This document shows, piece after piece, positions 36,224-45,301 of a stretch of 64,000 nt of DNA (its first letter is position 1; each line of letters opens with the position of its first letter). A program made the translations under genes and the position numbers. The DNA comes from CBDDGJ01 sp965227805 (GTDB lineage: Bacteria > Pseudomonadota > Alphaproteobacteria > RS24), in NCBI GenBank assembly GCA_965227805.1, contig CBDDGJ010000004.1:1-64000 (forward strand), in the 5' to 3' direction. The notes under the pieces are model-generated. The model ran no database searches. It was not told where the DNA came from and saw only the letters and a program-made list of their open reading frames with translations.

Positions 36224-36826
36224 ATGTCAGCAATTCTTACATCACTTCGCAACACCGTTATTGCCGGTTTCATTTTGGCATTTTTGATCGAGTGGCTTTA
36301 TATGAGCGGCGGCGGCGAGATTGATTATAATTTTTATCTTTTCATTATGCGCTGGTTACATGTGCTTAGCGGCATTATGTGGATTGGTTTGCTTTATTAT
36401 TTTAACTTTGTGCAAATTCCCAATATGCCCAATATTCCTGATGACCAAAAGCCCGCAATCGGTAAGGTAATTGCGCCTGCGGCTTTATTCTGGTTTCGTT
36501 GGGGGGCTATGGCGACGATTGTGACAGGGCTTATTCTGGGATATATGAATGGCTATATTCATGATGCTCTCGCACTTGGTGCGTTGAATGATTTTGCTGT
36601 GCCTAAAAATATTATTATTGGCATTGGCATGTGGCTGGGCATTATTATGTGGTTTAATGTCTGGTTTGTCATCTGGCCAAATCAGAAGCGGGCTTTGGGC
36701 ATTGTCGAGGCAGATGCGGATAGTAAAGCGGCATCGGCACGGCGGGCAATGTTGTTTTCGCGCACCAATACAATGTTATCTATCCCCATGTTATTTTGCA
36801 TGGTTGCCGCACAAAATATTGTGTAG
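36224..36826 (+). CDS. Membrane protein of the urate hydroxylase PuuD N-terminal domain family
   Basis: The 200-residue polytopic protein has five or more hydrophobic helices and the family segment FIMRWLHVLSGIMWIGLLYYFNFVQIP, with conserved His and Trp, and FRWGAMATIVTGLILGY. Full-length PuuD carries a C-terminal cytochrome c; that domain is absent here, so urate oxidation cannot be assumed. AAGGAGGG lies before the ATG at 36224. A strong rho-independent terminator follows. The location between secF and an NDUFAF6-like gene is not part of the common gene order. Confidence 0.75.
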   Translation: MSAILTSLRNTVIAGFILAFLIEWLYMSGGGEIDYNFYLFIMRWLHVLSGIMWIGLLYYFNFVQIPNMPNIPDDQKPAIGKVIAPAALFWFRWGAMATIVTGLILGYMNGYIHDALALGALNDFAVPKNIIIGIGMWLGIIMWFNVWFVIWPNQKRALGIVEADADSKAASARRAMLFSRTNTMLSIPMLFCMVAAQNIV

Positions 36827-36858
36827 TTTACGCGATAAAACCAATATTATTGGGAGGA

Positions 36859-36886
36859 GGCCGCCTTTCGCTAAGGGCGGCCTTTT
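36859..36886 (+). terminator. Rho-independent terminator after the PuuD-like gene
   Basis: A 10-bp stem (36859-36868 with 36873-36882, GGCCGCC against GGCGGCC plus T/G, T/A, T/A pairs) closes a CGCT tetraloop and is followed by TTTT. It is placed 33 nt after the PuuD-like stop and 4 nt before the next ATG, so it probably ends the yajC-secDF-PuuD transcript. Confidence 0.85.
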
Positions 36887-36889
36887 CAT

Positions 36890-37417
36890 ATGACAAAACG
36901 TGATCATTATTACGATAATGTGCGCCGCGAGTTGCGCGCGCGCAATCGTGATCTTTATATTGCACATATTTTCGCCCCGCCCGCAAAGCGTGAGGCGGTA
37001 TTATGCCTTTTTTATATTTATCATGAAGTGAGCTCTATTACACAAAAGCCAGACGCGCCGCTTTTATATATGCTGCGTTTGCGCCAGTGGCATGATTTGG
37101 TTGATGCTATGCAGCACGGCAACACAAATGGCGTGCCGGCAATCGCGCTGGCGTTTCACTATAAAATAGCTGCTGCGTCGCTTTATAATTTTATTGCAGC
37201 GCGGGAACAAGATATAGAGGCGGGCGGTGTGCATAATTGTGAAGCAGCTTTGCAGCGCGCTATTTATGCGCTTGTGGGGGTAGATGCGGCTGCGCCTTTA
37301 TCGTGGCAAGATAGACGAAAAATTGTGCCGCTTTTGGTGTGGCGCGGTATAAGGGGAAAGGCAGGGTTTGCGCGTATCTTTACAGCATTACGGATTGCTT
37401 ATTTTAATCGCCTCTAA
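36890..37417 (+). CDS. Short squalene/phytoene synthase-like protein (NDUFAF6-type)
   Basis: The 175 residues match the start of the squalene/phytoene synthase fold: RRELRARNRDLYIAHIFAPPAKREAVLCLFYIYHEVSSI, then LRLRQWHDLVDAM, and AAREQDIEAGG. Family members near 270-290 residues are usual, so this one is shortened, and the Asp-rich DxxxD motifs needed for prenyl synthesis are not seen. In alphaproteobacteria the homologue of complex I assembly factor NDUFAF6 sits at this place, before trmFO, which fits a non-enzymatic role. The last 30 nt overlap the trmFO 3' end. No typical ribosome-binding site is visible; the ATG lies just behind the terminator. Confidence 0.75.
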   Translation: MTKRDHYYDNVRRELRARNRDLYIAHIFAPPAKREAVLCLFYIYHEVSSITQKPDAPLLYMLRLRQWHDLVDAMQHGNTNGVPAIALAFHYKIAAASLYNFIAAREQDIEAGGVHNCEAALQRAIYALVGVDAAAPLSWQDRRKIVPLLVWRGIRGKAGFARIFTALRIAYFNRL

Positions 37418-38752
37418 CCAGGCGGTGATTTCCTTTTGCGCCCGCATGCTATATTGCTTTTGGCGCTCCTGTTTTTTGCGTCTGCCTTTTAGATGCATTA
37501 TGTCTGGCATAAGGCCGAAATTTATATTCATTGGCTGAAAGTTTTTTTGTTCGGCGTTTAGCGTAATATGAGAGAGTAGAGCGCCGAAGGCTGTCATGGG
37601 CGAGGGCAGGGGGCTTTGCATCCCTTGTATGTCATGCGCGGCAAAAAGCCCCGCTAAAAGCCCAATGGCTGTGCTTTCAACATAGCCTTCCACGCCGGTA
37701 ATTTGTCCGGCAAAGCGAATGGCGGGATAAGACTTAAGCCGCAAATAGGGGTCAAGCAGAGCAGGGCTGTTCAAAAACAGATTGCGATGCATGCCGCCCA
37801 GGCGGGCGAAACGTGCGTTTTCCAATCCCGGAATTATACGGAATATATCGCTTTGGGCGCTATATTTCAGTTTGGTTTGAAAGCCCACCATATTATAGAG
37901 TGTATCGAGCTTATTATCCTGGCGTAATTGCACAATGGCATAGGGTTTTTCATCTGGCTTATGCGTATTGGTCAGGCCGACGGGTTTCATTGGGCCATGG
38001 CGCAGGGTTTCGGGGCCGCGTGCGGCCATAACTTCAATCGGCAGGCAGGCATTGAAATAGGGGGTGTCTTTTTCCCATGCGCGAAATTCATGGCTTTCGG
38101 CAGCCAGCAAGGCGGCGATGAAACGCTCATAATCGGGTTTTGTAAGCGGGCAATTTATGTAATCGCCGCGTGGGTCTTCCCCTTTATCATAGCGCGATTG
38201 TCGCCAGCAAATATCCATATTGATAGAGTCGTGATAAATAATCGGCGCAATGGCATCGAAAAAGGCGAGCTTATCCATGCCAGTCATTTCAGCAATTTGT
38301 GCAGATAGGGCAGGCGCGGTAAGCGGACCGGTTGCAATAATAACATGGTGCCAATCGGGGGGGATAATGTCTATTTCTTCGCGGCATAAGGTTATGTGCG
38401 GATGCGCCTCTATGGCCTGACTTATTGTGGTTGAAAACCCGTCGCGGTCAACCGCAAGCGCGCTTCCTGCCGGTAAGCGATGGGTGTCAGCACTGTGCAT
38501 AATCAGTGAATTGGCAGCGCGCAATTCGGCATGTAATAGCCCTACGGCATTGGTTGTATGATCATCCGAACGAAACGAATTGGAACACACCAATTCGGCC
38601 AAATTTTCCGTCACATGTGCTGGCGTCATGCGCTGGGGGCGCATTTCATAAAGTCGCACATTTATGCCTCTATTGGCTGCCTGCCATGCCGCTTCACACC
38701 CCGCCAGGCCGCCGCCAATTATGTGCAGTATATCAGGCAGATTTTTTGACAT
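37388..38752 (-). CDS. trmFO: Methylenetetrahydrofolate--tRNA-(uracil-5-)-methyltransferase TrmFO
   Basis: The 454-residue FAD protein makes ribothymidine at tRNA position 54 with methylene-THF. Motifs are IIGGGLAGCEAAWQAA (FAD), YEMRPQRMTPAHVTENLAELVCSNSFRSD, and GQITGVEGYVESTAIGLLAG. The start overlaps the uvrA stop by 20 nt, so uvrA and trmFO form an operon on the minus strand. Confidence 0.95.
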   Translation of the reverse strand: MSKNLPDILHIIGGGLAGCEAAWQAANRGINVRLYEMRPQRMTPAHVTENLAELVCSNSFRSDDHTTNAVGLLHAELRAANSLIMHSADTHRLPAGSALAVDRDGFSTTISQAIEAHPHITLCREEIDIIPPDWHHVIIATGPLTAPALSAQIAEMTGMDKLAFFDAIAPIIYHDSINMDICWRQSRYDKGEDPRGDYINCPLTKPDYERFIAALLAAESHEFRAWEKDTPYFNACLPIEVMAARGPETLRHGPMKPVGLTNTHKPDEKPYAIVQLRQDNKLDTLYNMVGFQTKLKYSAQSDIFRIIPGLENARFARLGGMHRNLFLNSPALLDPYLRLKSYPAIRFAGQITGVEGYVESTAIGLLAGLFAAHDIQGMQSPLPSPMTAFGALLSHITLNAEQKNFQPMNINFGLMPDIMHLKGRRKKQERQKQYSMRAQKEITAWLEAIKISNP

Positions 38753-41654
38753 TTGTGCGTTTCGGCTTCATCTTACCCACTAGGGGGTTCATATATTGCC
38801 CTGTATAGCTTTTCTTTACTTGCGCAATATCTTCAGGCGTGCCCTGGGCGATAATTTCGCCGCCGCCATCGCCGCCCTCCGGCCCGACATCAATGACCCA
38901 ATCGGCGGTTTTAATGACTTCAAGATTATGCTCAATAACCGCAACGCTATTTCCGGCATCAACCAGCTCATGCAACACCTCAAGCAGTTTTGCGACATCG
39001 TGAAAATGTAGGCCGGTTGTTGGTTCGTCAAGTATGTAAAATGTGCGTCCCGTTGCGCGGCGGGATAATTCTTTGGCGAGTTTTACCCGTTGTGCCTCCC
39101 CGCCCGAAAGCGTGGTGGCTTGCTGGCCGACTTTAATATAACCCAGCCCGACACGTTGCAATGTTACCATTTTATCACGAATGAGCGGCACAGCTTTGAA
39201 AAAATCTGATGCTTCATCCACCGTCATATCGAGAATATCGGCAATATTTTTATCCCGAAATCGCACTTCTAAGGTTTCGCGATTATAGCGTTTGCCGTGG
39301 CAATTATCACATTCGACATAAATATCGGGTAAAAAATGCATTTCAATTTTGATAACGCCATCCCCCTGACACGCCTCGCAGCGTCCCCCCTTAACATTAA
39401 AGGAAAACCGCCCCGGCCTATAGCCGCGTGCTTTGGCTTCTGGCAGGCCGGCAAACCATTCGCGGATAGGTGTGAATGCACCGGTATAGGTGGCCGGATT
39501 GGAGCGCGGCGTGCGCCCAATGGGGGATTGATCTATATCAATAATTTTATCAAGATGCTCTAACCCGTCTATCTTATCATGCGGCGCAGGGGTTTCGCGG
39601 GCTTTATTGAGCTTGCGGGCGAGCGCTTTATAAACTGTATCCAGCAAAAGCGTTGATTTGCCACTGCCCGAAACACCGGTAATGCAACAAAATAGCCCAA
39701 GCGGAATATCGACATCAACATTTTTCAAATTATTGCCGCGTGCACCGACTAATTTTATCAACCGGTCTTTTTTCATAGCTCTGCGTTGTTGGGGAACGGG
39801 CACTTGCAATGTGCCGGCAAGATATTGTCCGGTCAGGCTCTTTTTATGGGCGATGATTTGTTTCGGTGTGCCGGCTACCACGACCTCGCCCCCATGAATG
39901 CCAGCGTGCGGGCCAATATCGGCAACATAATCTGCGGTTAAAATTGCCTCTTCATCATGCTCAACCACAATGACGGTATTGCCTAAATCGCGTAAGCGCA
40001 CCAATGTATCAAGCAGGCGTGCATTATCTCTTTGATGCAGACCGATAGAGGGTTCATCCAGCACATAGAGCACACCGGTAAGGCCAGACCCGATTTGTGA
40101 GGCAAGCCTGATGCGCTGGCTTTCGCCGCCCGAAAGTGTGCCCGAATTGCGCGATAGGGTGAGATAATCAAGCCCGACATCATTTAAGAACTTCAAACGC
40201 TCGCGAATTTCTTTCAAAATACGTTCGGCAATTTGTTGCTGCTTGGCAGATAGTTTTTTGTGTAATGTTGCAAACCATGTATCAGCCTGCTTGATGGACA
40301 TGCGGGTAATATCGCCAATATGTAAATCATTGATTTTTACAGCCAGAGCTTCCGGCTTTAAGCGATTGCCTCCACAAATTGCACAATCAGTGGTGGATTG
40401 GAATTTTTCAATTTCCTCGCGGGCATAATTGCTTTCGGTTTCACGATAGCGCCGTTCAAGATTATGAATCACGCCTTCAAAGGGTTTTTGCGTTTTATAG
40501 CTGCGTAACCCGTCATCATAGGTGAATTTAATAACATCCTCACCGCTGCCATAAAGCACGCGCTGCCGGGCGTCTTCCGAAAGGTCTGTCCATGGCTTTG
40601 TCATGGAAAATTTGTAATGTTTGGCGACGCTTTGCAGGGTTTGCATATAATAAGGCGATTGCGTTTTAGACCAGGGTGCAATGGCACCTTGTTGCAGAGA
40701 AAGCCCGCCATCGGGCACAACCGCATTGGGGTCGATAAAAAACTGCGTGCCAAGCCCATCGCATGCAGGACATGCACCAAACGGATTATTAAATGAAAAT
40801 AGCCGTGGTTCAATTTCATCTATGGTAAAGCCCGAAACAGGGCAGGCAAAGCGCGCCGAAAAAATAATGCGTTCGGCGTCTTCTTGTCCTTCGGGCTTAT
40901 CAGCCATTTCTAAAACCGCAATGCCATCTGTTAAAGTAAGCGCAATTTCCATACTGTCAGCCACGCGATTGCCTAAATCGGGGTTAATCACCAGCCGGTC
41001 GACCACAACGTCAATATCATGTTTGATTTTCTTATCCAAAGCCGGCACGTCGGTAATTTCGTAAAATGTGCCATCCACTTTCACACGCTGAAACCCGCGT
41101 TTTTGTAAATCCAGAAAATCGCGCTTATATTCACCTTTGCGCCCGCGTATGATCGGGGCAAGCAAATAGGCGCGCGTGCCTTGTTTCAGGCTCATGACCT
41201 TATCAACCATTTGCGAAACGGTCTGGCTTTCAATTGGCAAACCCGTTGCCGGTGAATAGGGAATACCCACCCGCGCAAATAACAGGCGGAGATAATCATA
41301 AATTTCTGTAACTGTGCCAACCGTAGAGCGCGGATTGCGCGAGGTGGTTTTTTGTTCAATCGAGATTGCTGGCGATAAGCCATCAATCTGGTCAATATCG
41401 GGCTTTTGCATCATTTCCAGAAATTGCCGCGCATAGGCAGATAGGCTTTCAACATAACGCCTTTGGCCTTCCGCATAAATGGTGTCAAAAGCAAGCGAGC
41501 TTTTGCCAGAGCCAGAAAGACCAGTAATGACAATGAGTTTCTCGCGCGGTAAATCCAGTGAAATATTTTTCAGATTATGTTCGCGCGCACCGCGAATTTG
41601 GATATGCTTCGCTTGTGCGGTGCGTTTGGTGTTTTGTTTGGTCTTTGTCGGCAT
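38733..41654 (-). CDS. uvrA: Excinuclease ABC subunit A
   Basis: The 973-residue damage-recognition ATPase of nucleotide excision repair has two Walker A motifs (GLSGSGKSS near 47 and GVSGSGKST near 650). Zinc-finger CxxC pairs occur in CPACDG, CAICGG and CEACQGDG...CDNCHG. There are two LSGGE signature motifs. The start at 41654 gives the standard IQIRGAREHNLKNISLDLPRE region. No SOS box (GTTC-N7-GTTC) was found upstream; instead the leader has three 18-bp tandem repeats (41666-41720). Confidence 0.97.
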   Translation of the reverse strand: MPTKTKQNTKRTAQAKHIQIRGAREHNLKNISLDLPREKLIVITGLSGSGKSSLAFDTIYAEGQRRYVESLSAYARQFLEMMQKPDIDQIDGLSPAISIEQKTTSRNPRSTVGTVTEIYDYLRLLFARVGIPYSPATGLPIESQTVSQMVDKVMSLKQGTRAYLLAPIIRGRKGEYKRDFLDLQKRGFQRVKVDGTFYEITDVPALDKKIKHDIDVVVDRLVINPDLGNRVADSMEIALTLTDGIAVLEMADKPEGQEDAERIIFSARFACPVSGFTIDEIEPRLFSFNNPFGACPACDGLGTQFFIDPNAVVPDGGLSLQQGAIAPWSKTQSPYYMQTLQSVAKHYKFSMTKPWTDLSEDARQRVLYGSGEDVIKFTYDDGLRSYKTQKPFEGVIHNLERRYRETESNYAREEIEKFQSTTDCAICGGNRLKPEALAVKINDLHIGDITRMSIKQADTWFATLHKKLSAKQQQIAERILKEIRERLKFLNDVGLDYLTLSRNSGTLSGGESQRIRLASQIGSGLTGVLYVLDEPSIGLHQRDNARLLDTLVRLRDLGNTVIVVEHDEEAILTADYVADIGPHAGIHGGEVVVAGTPKQIIAHKKSLTGQYLAGTLQVPVPQQRRAMKKDRLIKLVGARGNNLKNVDVDIPLGLFCCITGVSGSGKSTLLLDTVYKALARKLNKARETPAPHDKIDGLEHLDKIIDIDQSPIGRTPRSNPATYTGAFTPIREWFAGLPEAKARGYRPGRFSFNVKGGRCEACQGDGVIKIEMHFLPDIYVECDNCHGKRYNRETLEVRFRDKNIADILDMTVDEASDFFKAVPLIRDKMVTLQRVGLGYIKVGQQATTLSGGEAQRVKLAKELSRRATGRTFYILDEPTTGLHFHDVAKLLEVLHELVDAGNSVAVIEHNLEVIKTADWVIDVGPEGGDGGGEIIAQGTPEDIAQVKKSYTGQYMNPLVGKMKPKRTNVKKSA

Positions 41655-41665
41655 ATGTCTCTTTA

Positions 41666-41720
41666 TTCCTTGCTTGCGCGTTGTTCCCTGCTTGCGCGGT
41701 CATTCCTGATTTACGCGCTG
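41666..41720. repeat. Three tandem copies of an 18-bp unit upstream of uvrA
   Basis: TTCCTTGCTTGCGCGTTG (41666), TTCCCTGCTTGCGCGGTCA (41684) and TTCCTGATTTACGCGCTG (41703) are near-identical head-to-tail copies; the first two are closest. They begin 11 nt from the uvrA ATG, inside its promoter or leader. They may be a regulator-binding array or a simple slippage product. Confidence 0.65.
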
Positions 41721-41846
41721 CATATTATGGGGCATGGCATAATCTGTAAAGCATTAGATGAATTGTCCACAAAAAAGCGCATTTTATATATGATTTTATC
41801 CAGACTCATATTATAAATCTATATGGCAAAAAGGGAGGACTGATTT

Positions 41847-42326
41847 ATGGCCGGTAGTGTAAATAAGGTTATTTTGGTCGGCAATTTAGGTGCAGATCCG
41901 GAAGTGCGGCAAACCAATGCCGGCAAGCCGGTGGTGACATTAAGCATCGCAACCAGTGAGCGATGGAATGATCGCAATACAGGCGAGCGTCGTGAACGCA
42001 CAGAATGGCACCGCGTGGTTATTTTTAGCGAGGGTTTATGCCGTATTGCCGAGCAATATTTACGTAAAGGGGCTAAAGTTTATACGGAAGGCCAGCTACA
42101 AACCCGTAAATGGCAGGATGATAAAGGCAATGATCGGTGGACGACCGAGGTGGTTTTGCAAGGGTTCAATTCAACGCTGACTATGCTTGATTCACGTGGG
42201 GGTGGCGATATGGGCGGTGGCGATATGGGCGGCGGCGACTATCAATCTATGGGGCAGGCCGCCGCACCGGCACAAAATATAGGCGGCGGCGGGCAAAGTG
42301 ATATGGATGATGATATTCCTTTTTAG
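41847..42326 (+). CDS. ssb: Single-stranded DNA-binding protein
   Basis: The 159-residue protein has an OB fold (about 1-110: VNKVILVGNLGADPEVR, GAKVYTEGQLQTRKWQ), a Gly/Asp-rich linker with repeated GGGDM units, and the conserved acidic tail DMDDDIPF that recruits repair and replication proteins. AGGGAGGACTG lies upstream of the ATG. It is divergent from uvrA, an arrangement seen in many proteobacteria. Confidence 0.96.
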   Translation: MAGSVNKVILVGNLGADPEVRQTNAGKPVVTLSIATSERWNDRNTGERRERTEWHRVVIFSEGLCRIAEQYLRKGAKVYTEGQLQTRKWQDDKGNDRWTTEVVLQGFNSTLTMLDSRGGGDMGGGDMGGGDYQSMGQAAAPAQNIGGGGQSDMDDDIPF

Positions 42327-42472
42327 CTTTTACCCGTTTCGGCAGTTGTTTTCTAACTATCTGAATTATAAGCATAAAATATACATATTTTGCATGTAAA
42401 TTTATCTCATATGCTTGCGACTCGTGCGCGATTTGTGCTAAACTTAATCATTATTCTTAAATGGGATGAAAT

Positions 42473-45301
42473 GTGACGGATATGTCTGACACGCCGCCAG
42501 AAAATGAGGCTGATGCCGACATAAAACAGGCGACGATAAGTGGAAATGATGTGACCCCGCCGCCTGGTGCCCCCCCTGTGGATGGCCCTGATGGTGGTGG
42601 TAGCGATGTCACCCCGATTATGCTTGAAGAAGAAATGCGCGCCTCCTATCTCGATTATGCGATGAGCGTGATTGTTAGCCGTGCTTTGCCCGATATATGT
42701 GATGGCTTAAAACCAGTGCATCGGCGGATTTTATTTTCCATGCATGAAAATGGCTATGATTATAATAAACCCTATCGCAAATCAGCCCGCATTGTGGGTG
42801 ATGTGATTGGTAAATATCATCCGCATGGGGATCAGTCTATTTATGATGCTTTGGTGCGTATGGCGCAGGATTTCTCCATGCGGTTGCCGCTTTTGGACGG
42901 GCAGGGTAATTTTGGGTCTGTTGATGGCGACCCGCCTGCCGCCATGCGGTATACCGAAGTGCGTATGGCCAAAATAGCACATAGCCTGCTGGAAGATATT
43001 GATAAGGGCACAGTCGATTTTCAGGATAATTATGATAATTCTGAGCGCGAACCGCAAGTATTGCCTGCGCGCTTTCCCAATTTATTGGTAAATGGGGGCA
43101 ATGGTATTGCTGTGGGTATGGCAACAAATGTGCCCCCGCATAATCTGGGTGAGATTATTGCGGCATGCCGGGCATTGATCAAAGACCCCGCGCTTGATGA
43201 TGACGCATTACTGGATATTGTGCCGGGGCCGGATTTTCCCACCGGTGGTTATATTTTAGGGCGTAGCGGCGCACGGGCGGCTATACTTAGCGGGCGCGGG
43301 TCGATAATTATGCGCGGGCGGGCAGAAATAGAAACCATCCGCAAAGATCGCGAAGCGATAATCATTACTGAAATTCCATATCAGCTAAATAAAACATCTC
43401 TGATTGAAAAAATTGCCGATTTGGTGCGTAATAAGCAAATAGAAGGCATTAGCGATATTCGTGATGAATCCGACCGGCATGGAATGCGGATTGTGATCGA
43501 GTTAAAAAAAGATGCAATGGGCGATGTTATCCTTAACCAGCTTTATCGCTATTCCCAATTACAAACCAGCTTTGGGGCGAATATGTTAGCTTTGCATAAT
43601 GGGCGGCCACAGCTTATGAATTTGCGTGAAATGCTAAGCGCGTTTATTACCTTTCGGGAGGAAGTGGTTACCCGCCGATGCAAATTCGAATTGACAAAGG
43701 CACGTGACCGCGCCCATATTTTGGTCGGGCTTGCCATTGCGGTGACAAATATAGATGAAGTGATTACACTTATTCGTGCAGCGCCTTCGCCTGCTGAAGC
43801 GCGGGCACAGCTTATGGCGCGTGACTGGCCAGCGCAAGATGTTGCAGAGCTCATTGCGCTTATTGATGACCCATTGCATAAGATAAATACAGATGGCACC
43901 TATAAATTAAGCGAAGCCCAAGCCCGAGCGATTTTAGAATTACGTTTGCAGCGGCTTACAGCCTTGGGACGCGATGAAATAAGTGATGAACTCACCCAAT
44001 TAGGGGAAAAAATTGAAGATTTGCTAGATATCTTGCGTAGCCGCATCCGGGTTTTGGAAATTATCAATGCCGAATTGGAACAGATTGCCGAAGAATTTAC
44101 AACCCCGCGCCGCACCAAAATCTTAGAAGATAGCGGCGAAATGGATGATGAGTCTCTCATTCCCTCTGAAGATATGGTGGTGACAGTAAGCCATGCGGGA
44201 TATATTAAACGTGTGCCGCTTTCTGCCTATCGCGCCCAAAAGCGCGGCGGTAAAGGGCGTGCGGGTATGTCAACCAAAGACGAAGATTTCGTAACACAAA
44301 TTTTTGTTGCCAATACGCATCAATCGGTTTTGTTCTTTTCCGGTTCTGGCATGGTTTACAAGCTGAAAGTGTGGAAATTACCGCAAGCAAGCCCGCAAGC
44401 GCGTGGCAAAGCATTGGTGAATTTATTACCACTGGGCAATGATGAAAATATCGCTGCGATTATGGCATTGCCGCAAGATGAAACACAGGCCAGTGCGTTA
44501 CATATTATGTTTGCGACCAGTTTCGGCAATGTGCGGCGTAACCGTCTGGCAGATTTTTTACGGGTTAATCGAAATGGTAAAATTGCCATGAAACCCGATG
44601 CGGGGGAGAGCATTATCGGGGTTCAGATATGTTGCGATACTGATGATGTATTGCTGACAAGTGCTGCGGGGCGGTGTATTCGTTTTCCGGTAACCGATGT
44701 GCGGGTGCATAGCGGGCGTGCGTCGACTGGTGTGCGTGGTATTCGGCTCAATGAAGGCGGAGAGGTTATATCAATGGCGATTTTGCGGCATGATGATGCA
44801 AGCCCGGCGGAACGCAATGCCTATTTGAAACAAGCCGCAGCGATAAGACGTATCGGTGAAGATGAAGCAAGCGATATAGATGCTATCAATGATGAGGGTG
44901 AAGGCGAGATTGAGGATATGCAACTTAGTCAGGAACGCTATATTGAATTGAGTGCGCGCGAGCAATTTATTCTCACTGTAAGCGAAAATGGTTTTGGCAA
45001 ACGCAGTTCGGCCTATGAGTATCGTATATCGGGGCGCGGAGGTAAAGGGATTATCGGCATGACCATAACAGCGCGAAACGGCCAGGTGCTTGCGGGGTTT
45101 CCAATAGAAGAGAATGATCAAATTATGCTGGTAACCAATAATGGCACGCTTATTCGCTGTCCGGTAAGTGATATTCGTATTGCCGGACGTAATACGCAAG
45201 GTGTCACAATTTTCAAAACCGATGAGGCTGCGCGCGTGGTTTCGGTCGCACGCTTGAATGAAAGCGATGGCGATAATAATCCGGAAGCCGAGGCAAGCTG
45301 A
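42473..45301 (+). CDS. gyrA: DNA gyrase subunit A
   Basis: The 942-residue type II topoisomerase subunit has its catalytic Tyr at Y160 (AMRYTEV). The quinolone-resistance region reads HPHGDQSIYDALVRM, so Gln121 occupies the position of E. coli Ser83 and Ser122 that of Ala84. The first 45 or so residues are a Pro/Gly/Asp-rich extension before the conserved EEEMRASYLDYAMS. A C-terminal beta-pinwheel carries an acidic insertion (about 785-820). The GTG at 42473 is used, with an in-frame ATG three codons later as an alternative. Its last base overlaps coaD. Confidence 0.96.
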   Translation: MTDMSDTPPENEADADIKQATISGNDVTPPPGAPPVDGPDGGGSDVTPIMLEEEMRASYLDYAMSVIVSRALPDICDGLKPVHRRILFSMHENGYDYNKPYRKSARIVGDVIGKYHPHGDQSIYDALVRMAQDFSMRLPLLDGQGNFGSVDGDPPAAMRYTEVRMAKIAHSLLEDIDKGTVDFQDNYDNSEREPQVLPARFPNLLVNGGNGIAVGMATNVPPHNLGEIIAACRALIKDPALDDDALLDIVPGPDFPTGGYILGRSGARAAILSGRGSIIMRGRAEIETIRKDREAIIITEIPYQLNKTSLIEKIADLVRNKQIEGISDIRDESDRHGMRIVIELKKDAMGDVILNQLYRYSQLQTSFGANMLALHNGRPQLMNLREMLSAFITFREEVVTRRCKFELTKARDRAHILVGLAIAVTNIDEVITLIRAAPSPAEARAQLMARDWPAQDVAELIALIDDPLHKINTDGTYKLSEAQARAILELRLQRLTALGRDEISDELTQLGEKIEDLLDILRSRIRVLEIINAELEQIAEEFTTPRRTKILEDSGEMDDESLIPSEDMVVTVSHAGYIKRVPLSAYRAQKRGGKGRAGMSTKDEDFVTQIFVANTHQSVLFFSGSGMVYKLKVWKLPQASPQARGKALVNLLPLGNDENIAAIMALPQDETQASALHIMFATSFGNVRRNRLADFLRVNRNGKIAMKPDAGESIIGVQICCDTDDVLLTSAAGRCIRFPVTDVRVHSGRASTGVRGIRLNEGGEVISMAILRHDDASPAERNAYLKQAAAIRRIGEDEASDIDAINDEGEGEIEDMQLSQERYIELSAREQFILTVSENGFGKRSSAYEYRISGRGGKGIIGMTITARNGQVLAGFPIEENDQIMLVTNNGTLIRCPVSDIRIAGRNTQGVTIFKTDEAARVVSVARLNESDGDNNPEAEAS

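Noticed and set aside
38558..38808. Plus-strand ORFs antisense to trmFO
   Set aside because: They are typical antisense shadows of a conserved enzyme gene and have no homology signal of their own.
41666..41720. CRISPR-like array
   Set aside because: The units are head-to-tail without unique spacers and no cas genes are present.
41655..41846. SOS (LexA) box between uvrA and ssb
   Set aside because: No GTTC-N7-GTTC or GAAC-N7-GAAC arrangement could be read; the tandem repeats do not fit it.
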